A stretch of DNA of 64,000 bases. Origin: Bacillus sp. 2B10 (lineage in GTDB: Bacteria > Pseudomonadota > Alphaproteobacteria > Sphingomonadales > Sphingomonadaceae). The position numbers were made by a program, and so were the translations under genes. The DNA is taken from NCBI GenBank assembly GCA_003946805.1, contig RPSH01000012.1:1-64000 (forward strand). The letters are read 5' to 3'. Of the stretch, positions 9,406-18,603 are shown one piece after another; position 1 is the stretch's first letter; each line of letters starts with the position of its first letter. The notes beneath the pieces are model-generated. The model was not told the origin of the DNA. It did not search any database and saw only the letters and a list, made by a program, of their open reading frames with translations.

Positions 9406-9803
9406 ACGAACGCCGCTAGAATCCTCAAAGGGAAAGCCGCCTTCCGGATCATCGAAGGGGCAAGCTGCCGTTCATTTCTGGGCTCGAGAGATTTGCTCTG
9501 AAACGCCTATGTTATTGGACCCCGCGAAGTTGATGTAGCGATGGACCACGAATTCCGCTGACATCCTGATTGCAAGGGGCGGGTGTAAATTTGTAGTGAG
9601 GCCGATAGGCACCTGCTTGCAAACGGCGATTTGCGCACTTATCCATTGAAGCAAGACCAAACGCACCGGGCCGATCCCAGATGGGCGGTGGCACCCCCGA
9701 ACCACGATTTTGCCGGCGATAAGTTGCGTCTGGGATCCGTGGCTTGGGAAAAGCTCAGCACAGCATCGATTTGATCGCCATGAACTTGGCATGAGGAGGC
9801 ATT
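9406..9803. other. Intergenic stretch without a supported gene
   Basis: About 400 bases. Short frames here lack ribosome sites and family features. A GCTGCCGTTCATT motif near 9467 recurs in similar form near 10385, at the other side of the next small gene. It is possibly a short dispersed repeat or remnant. A strong Shine-Dalgarno at the right edge (9793-9799) belongs to the next gene. Confidence 0.4.
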
Positions 9804-10154
9804 ATGTCGAACGAAGAAGTGTCGCGCGCCCTTCAGTCCCGTATTTAAACTGCCCAGCAGACTCTTGGCGACCTGCGCGAGGCGGTGACGGATAAGCTTG
9901 AGGATTATGTCGAGGGCCTTGATGAGGACGAGCAAGATCTCGCCTACGACGGCGATGACGAAGAAAACGAAAATGCCGGTTCGAAGCTGGAGGAGGCTCT
10001 CAACAAGGCCGAGGACACCGTGAATGAGTTGGATGGCGAGGAGCGGCCTGAGGTGGCGCAAGAACTAGCCGACTTGGCCGACGATCTGGATGACATTGAA
10101 GACGATCTGGAATCGTTCAAGCAATCACTTAAGGATCATGGCATCAAGCCCTGA
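9804..10154 (+). pseudogene. Small acidic coiled-coil protein gene with in-frame stop at codon 15
   Basis: A near-perfect ribosome site (GAGGAGG, 9793-9799) precedes ATG 9804. The frame runs 14 codons to TAA (9846-9848) and then continues open, in the same frame and in the same coding style, to 10154. The read-through product would be about 116 aa. It is strongly acidic, with heptad-like Leu/Asp/Glu repeats predicted to form helices or a coiled coil. The stop differs by one base from CAA (Gln), which would fit the helix (SRI-Q-TAQQ). Either the gene carries a point nonsense mutation, or an 89-aa protein starts at GTG 9885. The family is unknown; very acidic small proteins in such islands can be DNA mimics or antitoxins, but nothing here proves it. 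Confidence 0.55.
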
Positions 10155-10510
10155 TTTTACTTGGGTGGGGCCTAGCTCCCGCCTCTTTGCGAAAGAATTA
10201 TGGAGGGCAGATTCGGACAAGCAACTTGGCCCGCGAATGTCGCCTTTGGCCACGGGCCTGATCGAAGATCTCAATGAGCTCGGAATGACCGATGTCGGCG
10301 TAAGCTGACACTCTCAACAGCACATGGGAACGGCGACAACTGGTCGCCTGCTGCCACGGCTGATCGCCATTTTCTGGGACAAATCTGCCGTTCATTGCAG
10401 CTTTCCTCTATGGCGGCTTCCTGTGCATAACCTGCCGCTGGTTAGCGATGCGCCGGTGCGCGCTATGCTGATGTGTTGACCTCGCCGCGCTGATCGGGCC
10501 AGTTCGCGAG
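10155..10510. other. Intergenic stretch before SEFIR gene
   Basis: About 355 bases. A 56-codon frame from ATG 10138 to 10308 overlaps the preceding gene but has poor start context and no known motif, so I do not call it. No hairpin terminator is obvious. The promoter of the SEFIR-HEPN pair is presumably within the last 150 bases, but no clear -35/-10 pair can be assigned by eye. Confidence 0.35.
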
Positions 10511-11464
10511 ATGCAAGAAGCTCCCCGACTATTCATCTCTTACTCCCACGATGACCAAGCGCATAAAGATTGGGTGCTGATGCTTGCCACCCGGCTCGTG
10601 GCGAACGGTGTCGACGTTCTGCTCGATCAATGGGATATGCGACTGGGCTCCGACCTACCGCGCTTTATGGAGACCGGACTGACTGGCGCCGACCGAGTGC
10701 TCGCGGTTTGTAGTACGACCTATGTCGAGAAAGCGAATGGCGGCCAAGGCGGCGTCGGCTACGAAAAGATGATCCTGACGGGTCAGCTTATGCGCGAGGT
10801 AACTGCCGATCGGATCATTCCGGCAATTCGCAACAACGCTTCGACCGATGTTTTGCCGACCTTCCTGCTATCACGTCTGTATGTCGATTTTCGCGCCGAT
10901 GAGACGTTCGAAGGACGTTACGCCGAACTGCTGCGCGACATCCACAATCAGCCCGTTGCGCCACGTCCCGCCCTTGGTCCGAATCCGTTTGTCCAAACCG
11001 CTCCTGCAATCGAACCACGGCTGGCATTTTCGCCCGAGCGCTATGTATTTCCCGCGTTCTCTGGCTCGGTTACATTCGACTACTCGAACAACAATGGTCG
11101 GTTCGCTGTCGGTGCGGGAGACATGCTTTTCGAAACCGCATGGTCGCGGGGTGGATCGACTTCAATCTATGCCTTGAACGATCCTGGCAGCATACGGACG
11201 GTTGCGCTCGCTGTCGGGGTCAGCCAGATCACCGAAATCGCGGATGCCTCGGTGTATGATACGTCTTCTCGCTACCGCTCACCTCATCTTGGTGAAATAG
11301 TAATCTGGCACAATACCGCTGGTTATTATCTCGCAACAAAAATTGAGAAGCTACAAAGTCGCGGCCATGGCTCGTCGGTCGACGAGGTAACTTTTTCCTA
11401 TGCGATTGCGCCGCACAAGAAGAAGAGCTTTCGTTCTGGTCACAAGGGTGAGCATAATACGTGA
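10511..11464 (+). CDS. SEFIR (TIR-like) domain protein
   Basis: The product is 317 aa. Residues 5-140 match SEFIR/TIR-type domains: the first strand RLFISYSHDD, helix HKDWVLMLATRL, strand GVDVLLDQWD, the GSDLPRFME loop, a DRVLAVCSTTYVEKA strand, and a GVGYEKM segment whose Glu is in the position of the catalytic Glu of NAD-cleaving TIR domains. Residues 170-317 form a separate beta-rich domain that may sense a ligand. SEFIR/TIR proteins in bacteria act as signalling or NAD-depleting effectors in abortive defence; that role is inferred here. The stop overlaps the next gene's GTG by four bases (11461-11464), so the two are translated together. Confidence 0.75.
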   Translation: MQEAPRLFISYSHDDQAHKDWVLMLATRLVANGVDVLLDQWDMRLGSDLPRFMETGLTGADRVLAVCSTTYVEKANGGQGGVGYEKMILTGQLMREVTADRIIPAIRNNASTDVLPTFLLSRLYVDFRADETFEGRYAELLRDIHNQPVAPRPALGPNPFVQTAPAIEPRLAFSPERYVFPAFSGSVTFDYSNNNGRFAVGAGDMLFETAWSRGGSTSIYALNDPGSIRTVALAVGVSQITEIADASVYDTSSRYRSPHLGEIVIWHNTAGYYLATKIEKLQSRGHGSSVDEVTFSYAIAPHKKKSFRSGHKGEHNT

Positions 11465-12753
11465 CTGCGCCGGTTTCGAATGCCCGCATAGTGGTCGATA
11501 TGACGCTTGACGCTATGTTTTGCCAGCGCGCTCCCGATCGGCGGCAACACAGCTTCATGTATAACAAGCCGGGCGGCCATCCATTTGTGGGCGGGGCTGG
11601 CTTCGAGGTGAATTACGAGGATCGCGGGTTGCTGAAGGCAGCGCTGTTTATGCGCCGCAACGCCGCGCCACACCTCGGATCGCTGTCGGTGAGTCATGTC
11701 CAAAGAGTGCTGACGGACTTCATCAGCAATAACTTCTGGATCATTGGCAACGAGGCTTGGGATGGCTGTCTGCTTGGCGCGGGCCAAACCCGAGACGCTC
11801 CTTTCTCGGAGTTCGTTTCGACTACCACGAAGCAGCGTCTGGCTGAGACAATCGCGGTCTCCGACCTTTTCGTTGAACCCCGCCAGCTTGTCGCATTTCC
11901 CTTGGTGACAGTAGGTGTCGAGGAAGAGTTCGAGTGTCCCACATTCTTCTTCGTCAAGCCGGATGGTCTGAAACTTAGCCGCGTGCCTCCCGGCTATAAC
12001 GATGCCGATCTGCAATCGGACAGCTTTCCCCCGTTCGGTCGGTGGGATGGCATCCGCCGAGCGCCATTGTCATGGCTTGGTGTTTGGGCGGGCACGCCGG
12101 AGGTGGCAAAGCGGCATAGGGCCGCTATCCTCGGCGCTGTAGCCCTCCTTCCGCACCCCATGGAGCGCTATCTGTTTTCTGGCCGGACGCTGTTCGGCGG
12201 CCTCTGCACGTTCGCGGGCTCTCTCAGCATGACGAGCGGTGATCCGCATACGCCAGCGCTTTCGGAGGACGTTGTAATCGGGAAGACGGATCATGGGTGG
12301 CTGGCCGTCCTGGCCGCGAAGCTCGTCTCGCCGACAAAGGTCGACAAGCGACAAATGCGGGCGCTTGAGTATTTCTATCGTGCATGGGTGCCCGATACCA
12401 CGCGGCGCTTCCCAACCTTGTTCGGCGCGCTCGACGCTATTTACGGCGACGCCGGCAAGGCGACACAGAGCGTAATCGAAGCCGTTGGGCCAGTCATGGG
12501 CTTTGCCTACGACTATGATCGCCTGAAGCTTCTGCTCGGTCTCAGAGCCAGCGTCATCCACGGCGGCGCGCCGAACGTCTATGAATCGAGCGACTATCAC
12601 AAATATTATGAGCGGTATGAAGAGGACGCGACCCGCGACCTAGAATTGATCGTCGCGAGATGCCTTCAGACGGTGATCTTCGGATCAGCCATGCGGGAGC
12701 GGTCACATACTCACGCCGCGCTTATAAAGCAGCATACTGGTCGGGACATTTAG
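11461..12753 (+). CDS. HEPN-like (putative RNase) protein partnered with SEFIR gene
   Basis: The 430-aa product starts at GTG 11461 inside the overlap with the SEFIR gene. The C-terminal 130 residues are helical and hold R362-x4-H367 (LRASVIHGG), the Rx4-6H signature of HEPN nucleases, in the expected helix, followed by Tyr-rich and acidic helices. The N-terminal 250 residues are mixed alpha/beta and contain a V-x-V-E-E-E-F-E stretch; this region resembles the sensor halves of ApeA-like proteins in layout, although I cannot assign a family. HEPN domains in defence systems usually cut RNA. Coupling to a SEFIR protein suggests a two-gene sensor/effector system. No signal peptide or membrane segment. 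Confidence 0.65.
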   Translation: MTAPVSNARIVVDMTLDAMFCQRAPDRRQHSFMYNKPGGHPFVGGAGFEVNYEDRGLLKAALFMRRNAAPHLGSLSVSHVQRVLTDFISNNFWIIGNEAWDGCLLGAGQTRDAPFSEFVSTTTKQRLAETIAVSDLFVEPRQLVAFPLVTVGVEEEFECPTFFFVKPDGLKLSRVPPGYNDADLQSDSFPPFGRWDGIRRAPLSWLGVWAGTPEVAKRHRAAILGAVALLPHPMERYLFSGRTLFGGLCTFAGSLSMTSGDPHTPALSEDVVIGKTDHGWLAVLAAKLVSPTKVDKRQMRALEYFYRAWVPDTTRRFPTLFGALDAIYGDAGKATQSVIEAVGPVMGFAYDYDRLKLLLGLRASVIHGGAPNVYESSDYHKYYERYEEDATRDLELIVARCLQTVIFGSAMRERSHTHAALIKQHTGRDI

Positions 12754-12818
12754 CGATTACTGTTTCAATCCAATGGTGGATGTATCGAGCGCTCGATCTG
12801 CTCACCGGCCCCGAGTAA

Positions 12819-12838
12819 CCCGCCTCAACGGAGGCGGG
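12819..12838 (+). terminator. Perfect 8-bp hairpin downstream of HEPN gene
   Basis: CCCGCCTC (12819-12826), loop AACG, GAGGCGGG (12831-12838), 65 bp after the HEPN stop codon. The stem is GC-rich with a tetraloop, as in intrinsic terminators, but no T-run follows (ATTGG). It may stop or protect the SEFIR-HEPN transcript. Confidence 0.45.
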
Positions 12839-13011
12839 ATTGGATAGGGCGTTCCGCGCCGGCTACGAGCCGAGCGGCCGACGTTGCCGCAAACACTTCG
12901 CACCAAAGCCAGACACGGTTCGCACCCGTTATGTTCCACTTCAACCTTGGCGCCGACGCCAGCCGTGCTAGTTCTTCGATCTCGGCCTCGTTTCACAGGA
13001 CTTGAACGAAC

Positions 13012-16000
13012 TTGCGGCAACTCATCGCGAAAATCAGGAACCGGTTCAGCCGATCGATAACGGCTACCGACGCACCATCCCAGTTCGTCAATCTCGCGCC
13101 GACCGATACGGCGGATGAAGCCGGCGTTTATGCCAAGGCGCTGAAAGGCGCGATAAATGACCCGAAGGTCTCGAACATCGCGCTGACCGGACCCTACGGG
13201 TCGGGCAAAAGCAGCATCATCCAAACGTTCCTGAAACAGAACGAAATATCCGCGCTACAGATCTCGCTCGCGGCATTCCTTCCCGAAGCGATCAAAGCCG
13301 GGTCGGATCAGGCTGTCCCCGATCGCAAGGTGAGCAAGCAGGAGATCGAGAGGAGTATCCTTCAGCAGATGCTCTATGGGGCAGACGCGAAAAAGCTTCC
13401 TTTCTCGCGCTTCAAGCGGATCCGGTCGCCGGGCCGGCTGTCGGCCTTTCTGTCGCTCTACGCCCTGATCGGCGCGGTATCGGTCTGGCACCTCTTCCAG
13501 AAGCGCGACGACATCCTCGACGGGGCATATTTCCTCCCCCTCGCAAAAAGCAACTGGCCGCATTTTGTCTGGTTTGCGGTGGGGGCCTCCTTTGTCTGGG
13601 TAATCCTTCACCAGGTCTACAAGGCCAGTTTCGGGATATCGCTGAAGAGCATCTCGCTCAAGGATATCGAGATCACGCCGGCGGCAATCGCGCAGGAATC
13701 GATCCTGAACCGTCATCTCGACGAGATTATATATTTTTTCCAATCGACGAAATATGATCTCGTCATCATCGAGGATTTGGACAGATTTGACGATTCCGAG
13801 ATTTTCGTCACGTTGCGAGAGATCAACAAGCTTATTAACGAGAATGCCGGTGTAAAGCGCACGATACGCTTTCTCTATGCGCTGCGTGACGACATGTTCA
13901 TCAACACCGATCGCACCAAATTTTTCGAATTCATCATTCCCGTCATTCCGATTATCAACAGCTCGAATTCGATCGACAAGATGCTGGAGCAGGGCAAACG
14001 CCTAGCCCTGGATGATCGGCTCGACAGGCAGTTTCTGCGAGAGGTATCGCGCTATCTCAATGATTTGAGACTTATACAGAACATCTTCAACGAATATGCG
14101 ATCTACGCCGCGAACTTGGAAACCGACGGTGGCAATGATCTGAATGCAACCAAGCTCCTCGCCATCCTCATCTACAAGAATGTCTTTCCCAAGGATTTCG
14201 AGGCGCTACACCGTGGCAAAGGCAATCTCGCTCGGATCCTCGACCGTCACGACGAATTCATTGTGCATGCCGAGGCGGACTACAAAGCCCGGATCGCGCT
14301 CATAGAAGGCGAAATAGACGTCGCGGAGCGGCAAATTCCATCCAACCTTCTGGAATTGCGCAGGATCTACGCGATGGCGGTGATCGAGAGAATCCCCGGA
14401 CACATGTCGCTCCTGACGATAAACGGGCAGAACTGGATCGAGATTCCATCGATCGCCAATCTCGACATGTTCGACCAGCTCATCAAAAGTTCGAATGTTT
14501 CCCTTCGATCGCAACAGGGGCATCAGAGTCAGGTCAATCTCTCGACGCTTGAGGCCGAAGTCGACCCTTCTCGCACCTACAGACAGCGCAAAGACGAGAT
14601 CGAGCGCAGGGGTGCCGAATTCAGAACTGCGGCCGCCAGAAAACTGCGCCTTCTGCGAACAAAGAGCGCTGGCCTGCGAGGCGCCAAATTTAATGAGATC
14701 ATTCGGCTCGATACAGACGGGCTCGACGCAATTTTCAACGCCTTCGACGAAAGGATTGAGCTCGCACGCTTCCTGATCCTTGAAGGACATCTCGACGACA
14801 CGTATTACCAATACACGTCGCTATTCCATTCCGGCCGCCTTTCTCCGAACGACAACAAATATCTCATCAAGGTTCGCGGCTTCATCACGCCGGAGCCCGG
14901 CTTCCCAATCGACAATCCTAAGGAGGTCATCGCCGCGATGCGCGACGAGGATTTCCGGCAAAGCTACGTGCTGAACGTCAAAATTGTCGATTGCCTGCTC
15001 TCCGAGCCGTTGCTCTATGCCTCCCACATCGCCGACATGTTCGGCTATCTGGAATCCGAATTCGACACGATCGATAATTTCTTCACGAGCTATTACGCTT
15101 CCGGCACGCAGGTGCCGAAATTCGCCGCCGGCATGGTCCGGTCATGGGCTGGCTTCATCCCCGCAATCCTCGTCAACCCCAGGCATCTGCCCCACGTCGC
15201 GCAGCTGATCGCGTATTTACCGTTCGCCACGCTCAAGGCGCTGCCGGAGAAATATGCCGAACTTCCGGAATTTCTCGCGGCGAATCTTGCCGAAATACTG
15301 GCGCTGGGTGTTGGCTTCGAACCGTCACGGCTGGAAGCCCTTGGCTTCGAGCTGGAAAACCTGCGTAGCGTGGATGGCTTTCCCGGGATCGCGCGTTTCC
15401 TGTTCGAGGCGGGGCTTTACACGCTTACGATCGACAATCTGGACTATGCCGTTCAGGCCGTCCTGGGCGAGAGCGACATGCAGTCTCTGCATACGCGTCA
15501 TTATACCACCATTTCCCAGATCGCGAACGCCCCGCTTACCGCAAGGATCGAGCGTGAATTCGCGGGGCATCTGAAGCTCGTCCTGATAGGTCTTCCCGAT
15601 AATCGGCAAGAGAGCACCGCCACTATCCTCGCCATCCTCGCGCGAAACGACGCAGATTTCGACGATCTGGTCACCTTTCTCCGGACGCAGTCGGCAGTCA
15701 TCCCCATTCTGGCAGCGGTGCCGGCGCGCTTCCATAGCCCGGCGTTTCAACTGGGCCGGATCGCACCGTCCTGGGAGAACGTTCAAGCCTTCCTTTCCAG
15801 CGAGGTATTCGATTCCGAGAGCCTCACCACCTTTCTCAATATGGACGCGTCGCAAGCGGCGCTTTCGGCCGAACCCATGCCCGACGACGAAGGCGCTGCG
15901 CCGCTCCATCGTTTCCTGATTGAGAATGATGGACTGACCGAGGTGGCCTATCGGACCTACGTTCGGGCCTTGCCGAGAGGCCATTCGCAATTCCCGGATG

Positions 16001-16407
16001 GCGTGGGCGTCCCCAAGCTTCAGATCTTGATAGAAGAGGGAAGAGTCGCTTTTTCGGGCGAGGCGCTGGATTTCCTCAGCGCCCACGATGACCTTCGCCT
16101 TGCGTTTGCGATCAGAAACATCGAACCATTCCTAAACGAGCAGGCCAGGCTTTCGATCGACGACGATTTCCGGGAGGCCCTGCTTGGCAGCCCGATGGGT
16201 GACGGGCACAAAGTGGCGATCATACGATCGATGGATCTCGCTTTGCTCTCCGGGCTCGCGACACGGGCGCGCGTCGTGGGCGCCATATTGGAAAAACCGG
16301 AGCCGACCTGCCCGGGCTCAGCGCGGGCCCCGCGCGCGCTATCATCTTGGCCACGGGGCCGATCGAGGTTCAGGTCAGATTGTTCAACCGCTACCAGTCG
16401 CTTCTAA
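13012..16407 (+). CDS. YobI-like membrane-anchored P-loop NTPase (frameshifted near 3' end)
   Basis: The start is TTG 13012, with AGGA at 12997-13000 and a stop just upstream in frame. The N-terminus has the YobI-type FVNLAPTD motif, then Walker A GPYGSGKSS (about 60-68). Two hydrophobic segments follow at about 140-160 and 181-204, and Walker B VIIEDLDRFD lies at about 250-260. The rest is a long helical region. YobI/KAP-type NTPases are inner-membrane ATPases seen in toxin-resistance and defence contexts; the role here is inferred. The 1131-aa frame ends in about 30 atypical Arg/Ser/Pro-rich residues. Sequence in the -1 frame resumes normal coding after an A-run at 16292-16296 and continues to 16616. 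One lost A, or -1 slippage there, explains this; the intact protein would be about 1201 aa. Confidence 0.7.
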   Translation: MRQLIAKIRNRFSRSITATDAPSQFVNLAPTDTADEAGVYAKALKGAINDPKVSNIALTGPYGSGKSSIIQTFLKQNEISALQISLAAFLPEAIKAGSDQAVPDRKVSKQEIERSILQQMLYGADAKKLPFSRFKRIRSPGRLSAFLSLYALIGAVSVWHLFQKRDDILDGAYFLPLAKSNWPHFVWFAVGASFVWVILHQVYKASFGISLKSISLKDIEITPAAIAQESILNRHLDEIIYFFQSTKYDLVIIEDLDRFDDSEIFVTLREINKLINENAGVKRTIRFLYALRDDMFINTDRTKFFEFIIPVIPIINSSNSIDKMLEQGKRLALDDRLDRQFLREVSRYLNDLRLIQNIFNEYAIYAANLETDGGNDLNATKLLAILIYKNVFPKDFEALHRGKGNLARILDRHDEFIVHAEADYKARIALIEGEIDVAERQIPSNLLELRRIYAMAVIERIPGHMSLLTINGQNWIEIPSIANLDMFDQLIKSSNVSLRSQQGHQSQVNLSTLEAEVDPSRTYRQRKDEIERRGAEFRTAAARKLRLLRTKSAGLRGAKFNEIIRLDTDGLDAIFNAFDERIELARFLILEGHLDDTYYQYTSLFHSGRLSPNDNKYLIKVRGFITPEPGFPIDNPKEVIAAMRDEDFRQSYVLNVKIVDCLLSEPLLYASHIADMFGYLESEFDTIDNFFTSYYASGTQVPKFAAGMVRSWAGFIPAILVNPRHLPHVAQLIAYLPFATLKALPEKYAELPEFLAANLAEILALGVGFEPSRLEALGFELENLRSVDGFPGIARFLFEAGLYTLTIDNLDYAVQAVLGESDMQSLHTRHYTTISQIANAPLTARIEREFAGHLKLVLIGLPDNRQESTATILAILARNDADFDDLVTFLRTQSAVIPILAAVPARFHSPAFQLGRIAPSWENVQAFLSSEVFDSESLTTFLNMDASQAALSAEPMPDDEGAAPLHRFLIENDGLTEVAYRTYVRALPRGHSQFPDGVGVPKLQILIEEGRVAFSGEALDFLSAHDDLRLAFAIRNIEPFLNEQARLSIDDDFREALLGSPMGDGHKVAIIRSMDLALLSGLATRARVVGAILEKPEPTCPGSARAPRALSSWPRGRSRFRSDCSTATSRF

Positions 16408-16616
16408 GCGACGAAGACGTCCGCGAGACTCTGGCCGAGCTCCCCAGGCCCTTTTCTGAGATCAAGCGAGGCTATGGAATTCCGCGGCTTGAAAACACGC
16501 AGACCAACGCTGCGCTCGCAGCCTGGCTCGTTTCGCGCAAAATCATCTCGTCTGTAGGCAAAGGCTGGTTCGGCGAAATTCGTATCAATCTTTTCCGGCG
16601 CGACTCCGAAGAATAA
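16347..16616 (+). pseudogene. Displaced C-terminal segment of the YobI-like NTPase
   Basis: An open, coding-like frame in the -1 register relative to the NTPase gene. It joins smoothly to that gene at the A-run 16292-16296 (EK followed by TGADLPGLS in the shifted frame). It encodes helical sequence ending near FRRDSEE, with normal codon use. It has no ribosome site of its own and is best read as the missing C-terminus. Confidence 0.65.
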
Positions 16617-16660
16617 CCGCTTCCCGAGCTTCAAGAGAGTAGCCGACCGTATTGCCTTTC

Positions 16661-17272
16661 CTAGGAATCGCCCGCGCCGTTCTTCGCATCGAGCTGCATC
16701 TTTCGAACGGTTTTCCGATTAGCTTTCGTTTGCGCTTTAGGACGAGATTTGGCGGGCTTTGCGGCGATGTCGCGAACCTTTCGAGGTTTCGGCTTTTCCA
16801 GTTGAGATCGAAACTGCAGCACCGCCTGCTCAAGAAGGGCTTGACAATACTCCCATCTCTCCTTTGGCTTACGCGTAGCATGTAAATAGCTAGGCGAAGC
16901 AGTAGGATAAAGACGATGAAGATACTCTAAGGAGAACCGAGCCGCCTTTGTGTAATAATTGAACGACCACTCGCGCATCGCCTTGTCTTGTGCATAGGCG
17001 ATGGAGTTATCTTCTATCACTCGTTCAAGGAAAGAGAAGCCATCGTTGAATACAGCCGATCTGTTGCCAGTCTTTTCTGCCAAAAATACCGCTCTCCACA
17101 GCGAGAATGACACAGATATCAGCTCTTGAGCAGCATACGAGTAGCGACCCGTTTTCCACGTTTTCTCGTGATCTCTGAGAAGCAGTCTAAGCTGCAGCGC
17201 ACACATTTGATTGCGGTGCCGATTCTCGACTAACCACTGAAAGTGTTCGGTTCTGTCAGCAGTGTCCGGCAT
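16661..17272 (-). CDS. Hypothetical protein with basic C-terminal tail
   Basis: The product is 203 aa from ATG 17272 (a longer GTG/ATG option exists 16 codons upstream). Residues 1-135 are predicted helical and rich in aromatic and His residues (HFQWLVENRHRNQ near the start). The last 55 residues are a Lys/Arg/Ala-rich tail that could bind nucleic acid. Codon use is visibly less GC-rich than in flanking genes, which suggests separate acquisition. No enzymatic motif, signal peptide or membrane segment is seen. It converges on the NTPase gene. Family and function not recognised. Confidence 0.5.
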   Translation of the reverse strand: MPDTADRTEHFQWLVENRHRNQMCALQLRLLLRDHEKTWKTGRYSYAAQELISVSFSLWRAVFLAEKTGNRSAVFNDGFSFLERVIEDNSIAYAQDKAMREWSFNYYTKAARFSLEYLHRLYPTASPSYLHATRKPKERWEYCQALLEQAVLQFRSQLEKPKPRKVRDIAAKPAKSRPKAQTKANRKTVRKMQLDAKNGAGDS

Positions 17273-17553
17273 TACGTGGTCCCGTCGTTGGAGAAATTCG
17301 CTGCGCGCGTCAATCCGCACTCGTTAGGCTTTCACCAATTTGGGAGTTTGTCGACCTGGCTAATAAAGCGTCTGGTTGCGGGCTGTGAGGCGAACGTCAT
17401 GAACGTCCGGCTTTGGGGCGCGAAGCGGCCGTTGCGAGCTTCGTGAATAAGCGTCTGCGTGTGCTGCCTGGGCGCCCGGAGAGCGGACGGGCGGCTTTCG
17501 ATCAGCGTTGCCGAGAAGCGGACTGTCTGTATCCGCTAACCGGGTGGACAGTG

Positions 17554-18564
17554 ATGTATGGGTGCACGGCGTGCCAAGGGGCTTGCCGGTGCCGTGCAAC
17601 GTTAGATACCGGCATAGGATGTGAACTCAAACAGGATCAGATTCTGATACATGAGCTACGTGATGCGCGGCGGGCGTCCGGCTGGTCGCAGCGGACCCTG
17701 GCGGACCGGATCGGCGTCGACGCCCAGACCATCAAGCGGCTGGAGAAGGGTGTCGGTTCGGTGCCGACCCTCATCGCGGCCATGGCGGGGCTGAACTTTC
17801 GCCTGACCGGTCTGGCGGCGGGCAAGACGCTGCCAGAGCAGTTGCGCGCGGAGCGGCGCAAGCGATCGATGTCGCTGAGGGACGCGGCGGAAAAGACCGG
17901 CCTGTCACCGACCACCATCGCCAGCCTCGAGCGAGGCGGCGGATCGGTCGACAGCCTGCTGCGCCTGCTGGCCGTGATCGCACCGACCGCCCGCCGCCGC
18001 GCCCTCGAACGATCCTATTGGGGGCAGGGCGACAAGGACGATCGCGACATCCGCTTTACGCCGGCCGACTTCATGGCGAACATCTACGCCGCGTTCGGCA
18101 AGATCGACCTCGACCCGTGTGGGCATCCGCTCAGTCCTGTCGTCGCGCATCGCCGAATCCTGCCGCGCGACGGCGGCGACGGGCTGATCGACGACTGGTC
18201 GGGCAAGGTCGCCTTCGTCAATCCGCCCTATTCGCAGCTCCTGCGCTGGCTGCGGCGTGCCCATGATCAGTGGCGGGCCGGCAAGGTCGAGACGGTCGTC
18301 TGTCTGGTGCCGGTCCGAACTGACTCTGCTTGGTTCCACGGGACGCTGAGCGCCGACGCGGACATCTACCTGCTGCAGGGCCGCGTCCGCTTTCTCGATA
18401 TACGCGGCAAAAGCCAGCAGACCCCGTTCTCGCTGATGGTGCTGACATTGGGCGCGACGCCCGAGCAGAAGGACCGCTATGCGGAACTGGTCCCGGGGTT
18501 CTGGCTGACCCGCAGCGTCACGGCGGCATCCGCCAATCGGCCTCGTCTATCGCTGGTTCGGTGA
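17554..18564 (+). CDS. Double HTH (XRE-type) fused to Dam-type DNA N6-adenine methyltransferase
   Basis: Two XRE-like helix-turn-helix domains lie at about residues 34-85 and 91-140. They are followed by a phage Dam-type methyltransferase domain (about 160-310) with RFTPADF, DLDPCGHP and the catalytic NPPYS motif at 223-227. The enzyme would methylate adenine N6 in DNA using S-adenosylmethionine. The start is uncertain: GTG 17551, ATG 17554 and a further upstream codon at 17413 are all open, and the first HTH begins well after them. No cognate nuclease is adjacent, so it is probably an orphan methylase that may also regulate transcription through the HTH pair. Stand-alone Dam_phage enzymes are common on mobile DNA; this fusion is less familiar. 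Confidence 0.75.
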   Translation: MYGCTACQGACRCRATLDTGIGCELKQDQILIHELRDARRASGWSQRTLADRIGVDAQTIKRLEKGVGSVPTLIAAMAGLNFRLTGLAAGKTLPEQLRAERRKRSMSLRDAAEKTGLSPTTIASLERGGGSVDSLLRLLAVIAPTARRRALERSYWGQGDKDDRDIRFTPADFMANIYAAFGKIDLDPCGHPLSPVVAHRRILPRDGGDGLIDDWSGKVAFVNPPYSQLLRWLRRAHDQWRAGKVETVVCLVPVRTDSAWFHGTLSADADIYLLQGRVRFLDIRGKSQQTPFSLMVLTLGATPEQKDRYAELVPGFWLTRSVTAASANRPRLSLVR

Positions 18565-18603
18565 CCCGCCTTCGCCGTTCCATGGTCGGTGTTGCCGCTA
18601 CCG

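Noticed and set aside
10138..10308. 56-codon frame from ATG after the acidic gene
   Set aside because: The AAGGA is only 2 nt from the ATG, there is no family motif and it overlaps the preceding gene; not enough to call.
16285..16300. Programmed -1 frameshift site in the NTPase gene
   Set aside because: The A-run does not form the X XXY YYZ heptamer in frame and no downstream stem is evident; a one-base loss is simpler.
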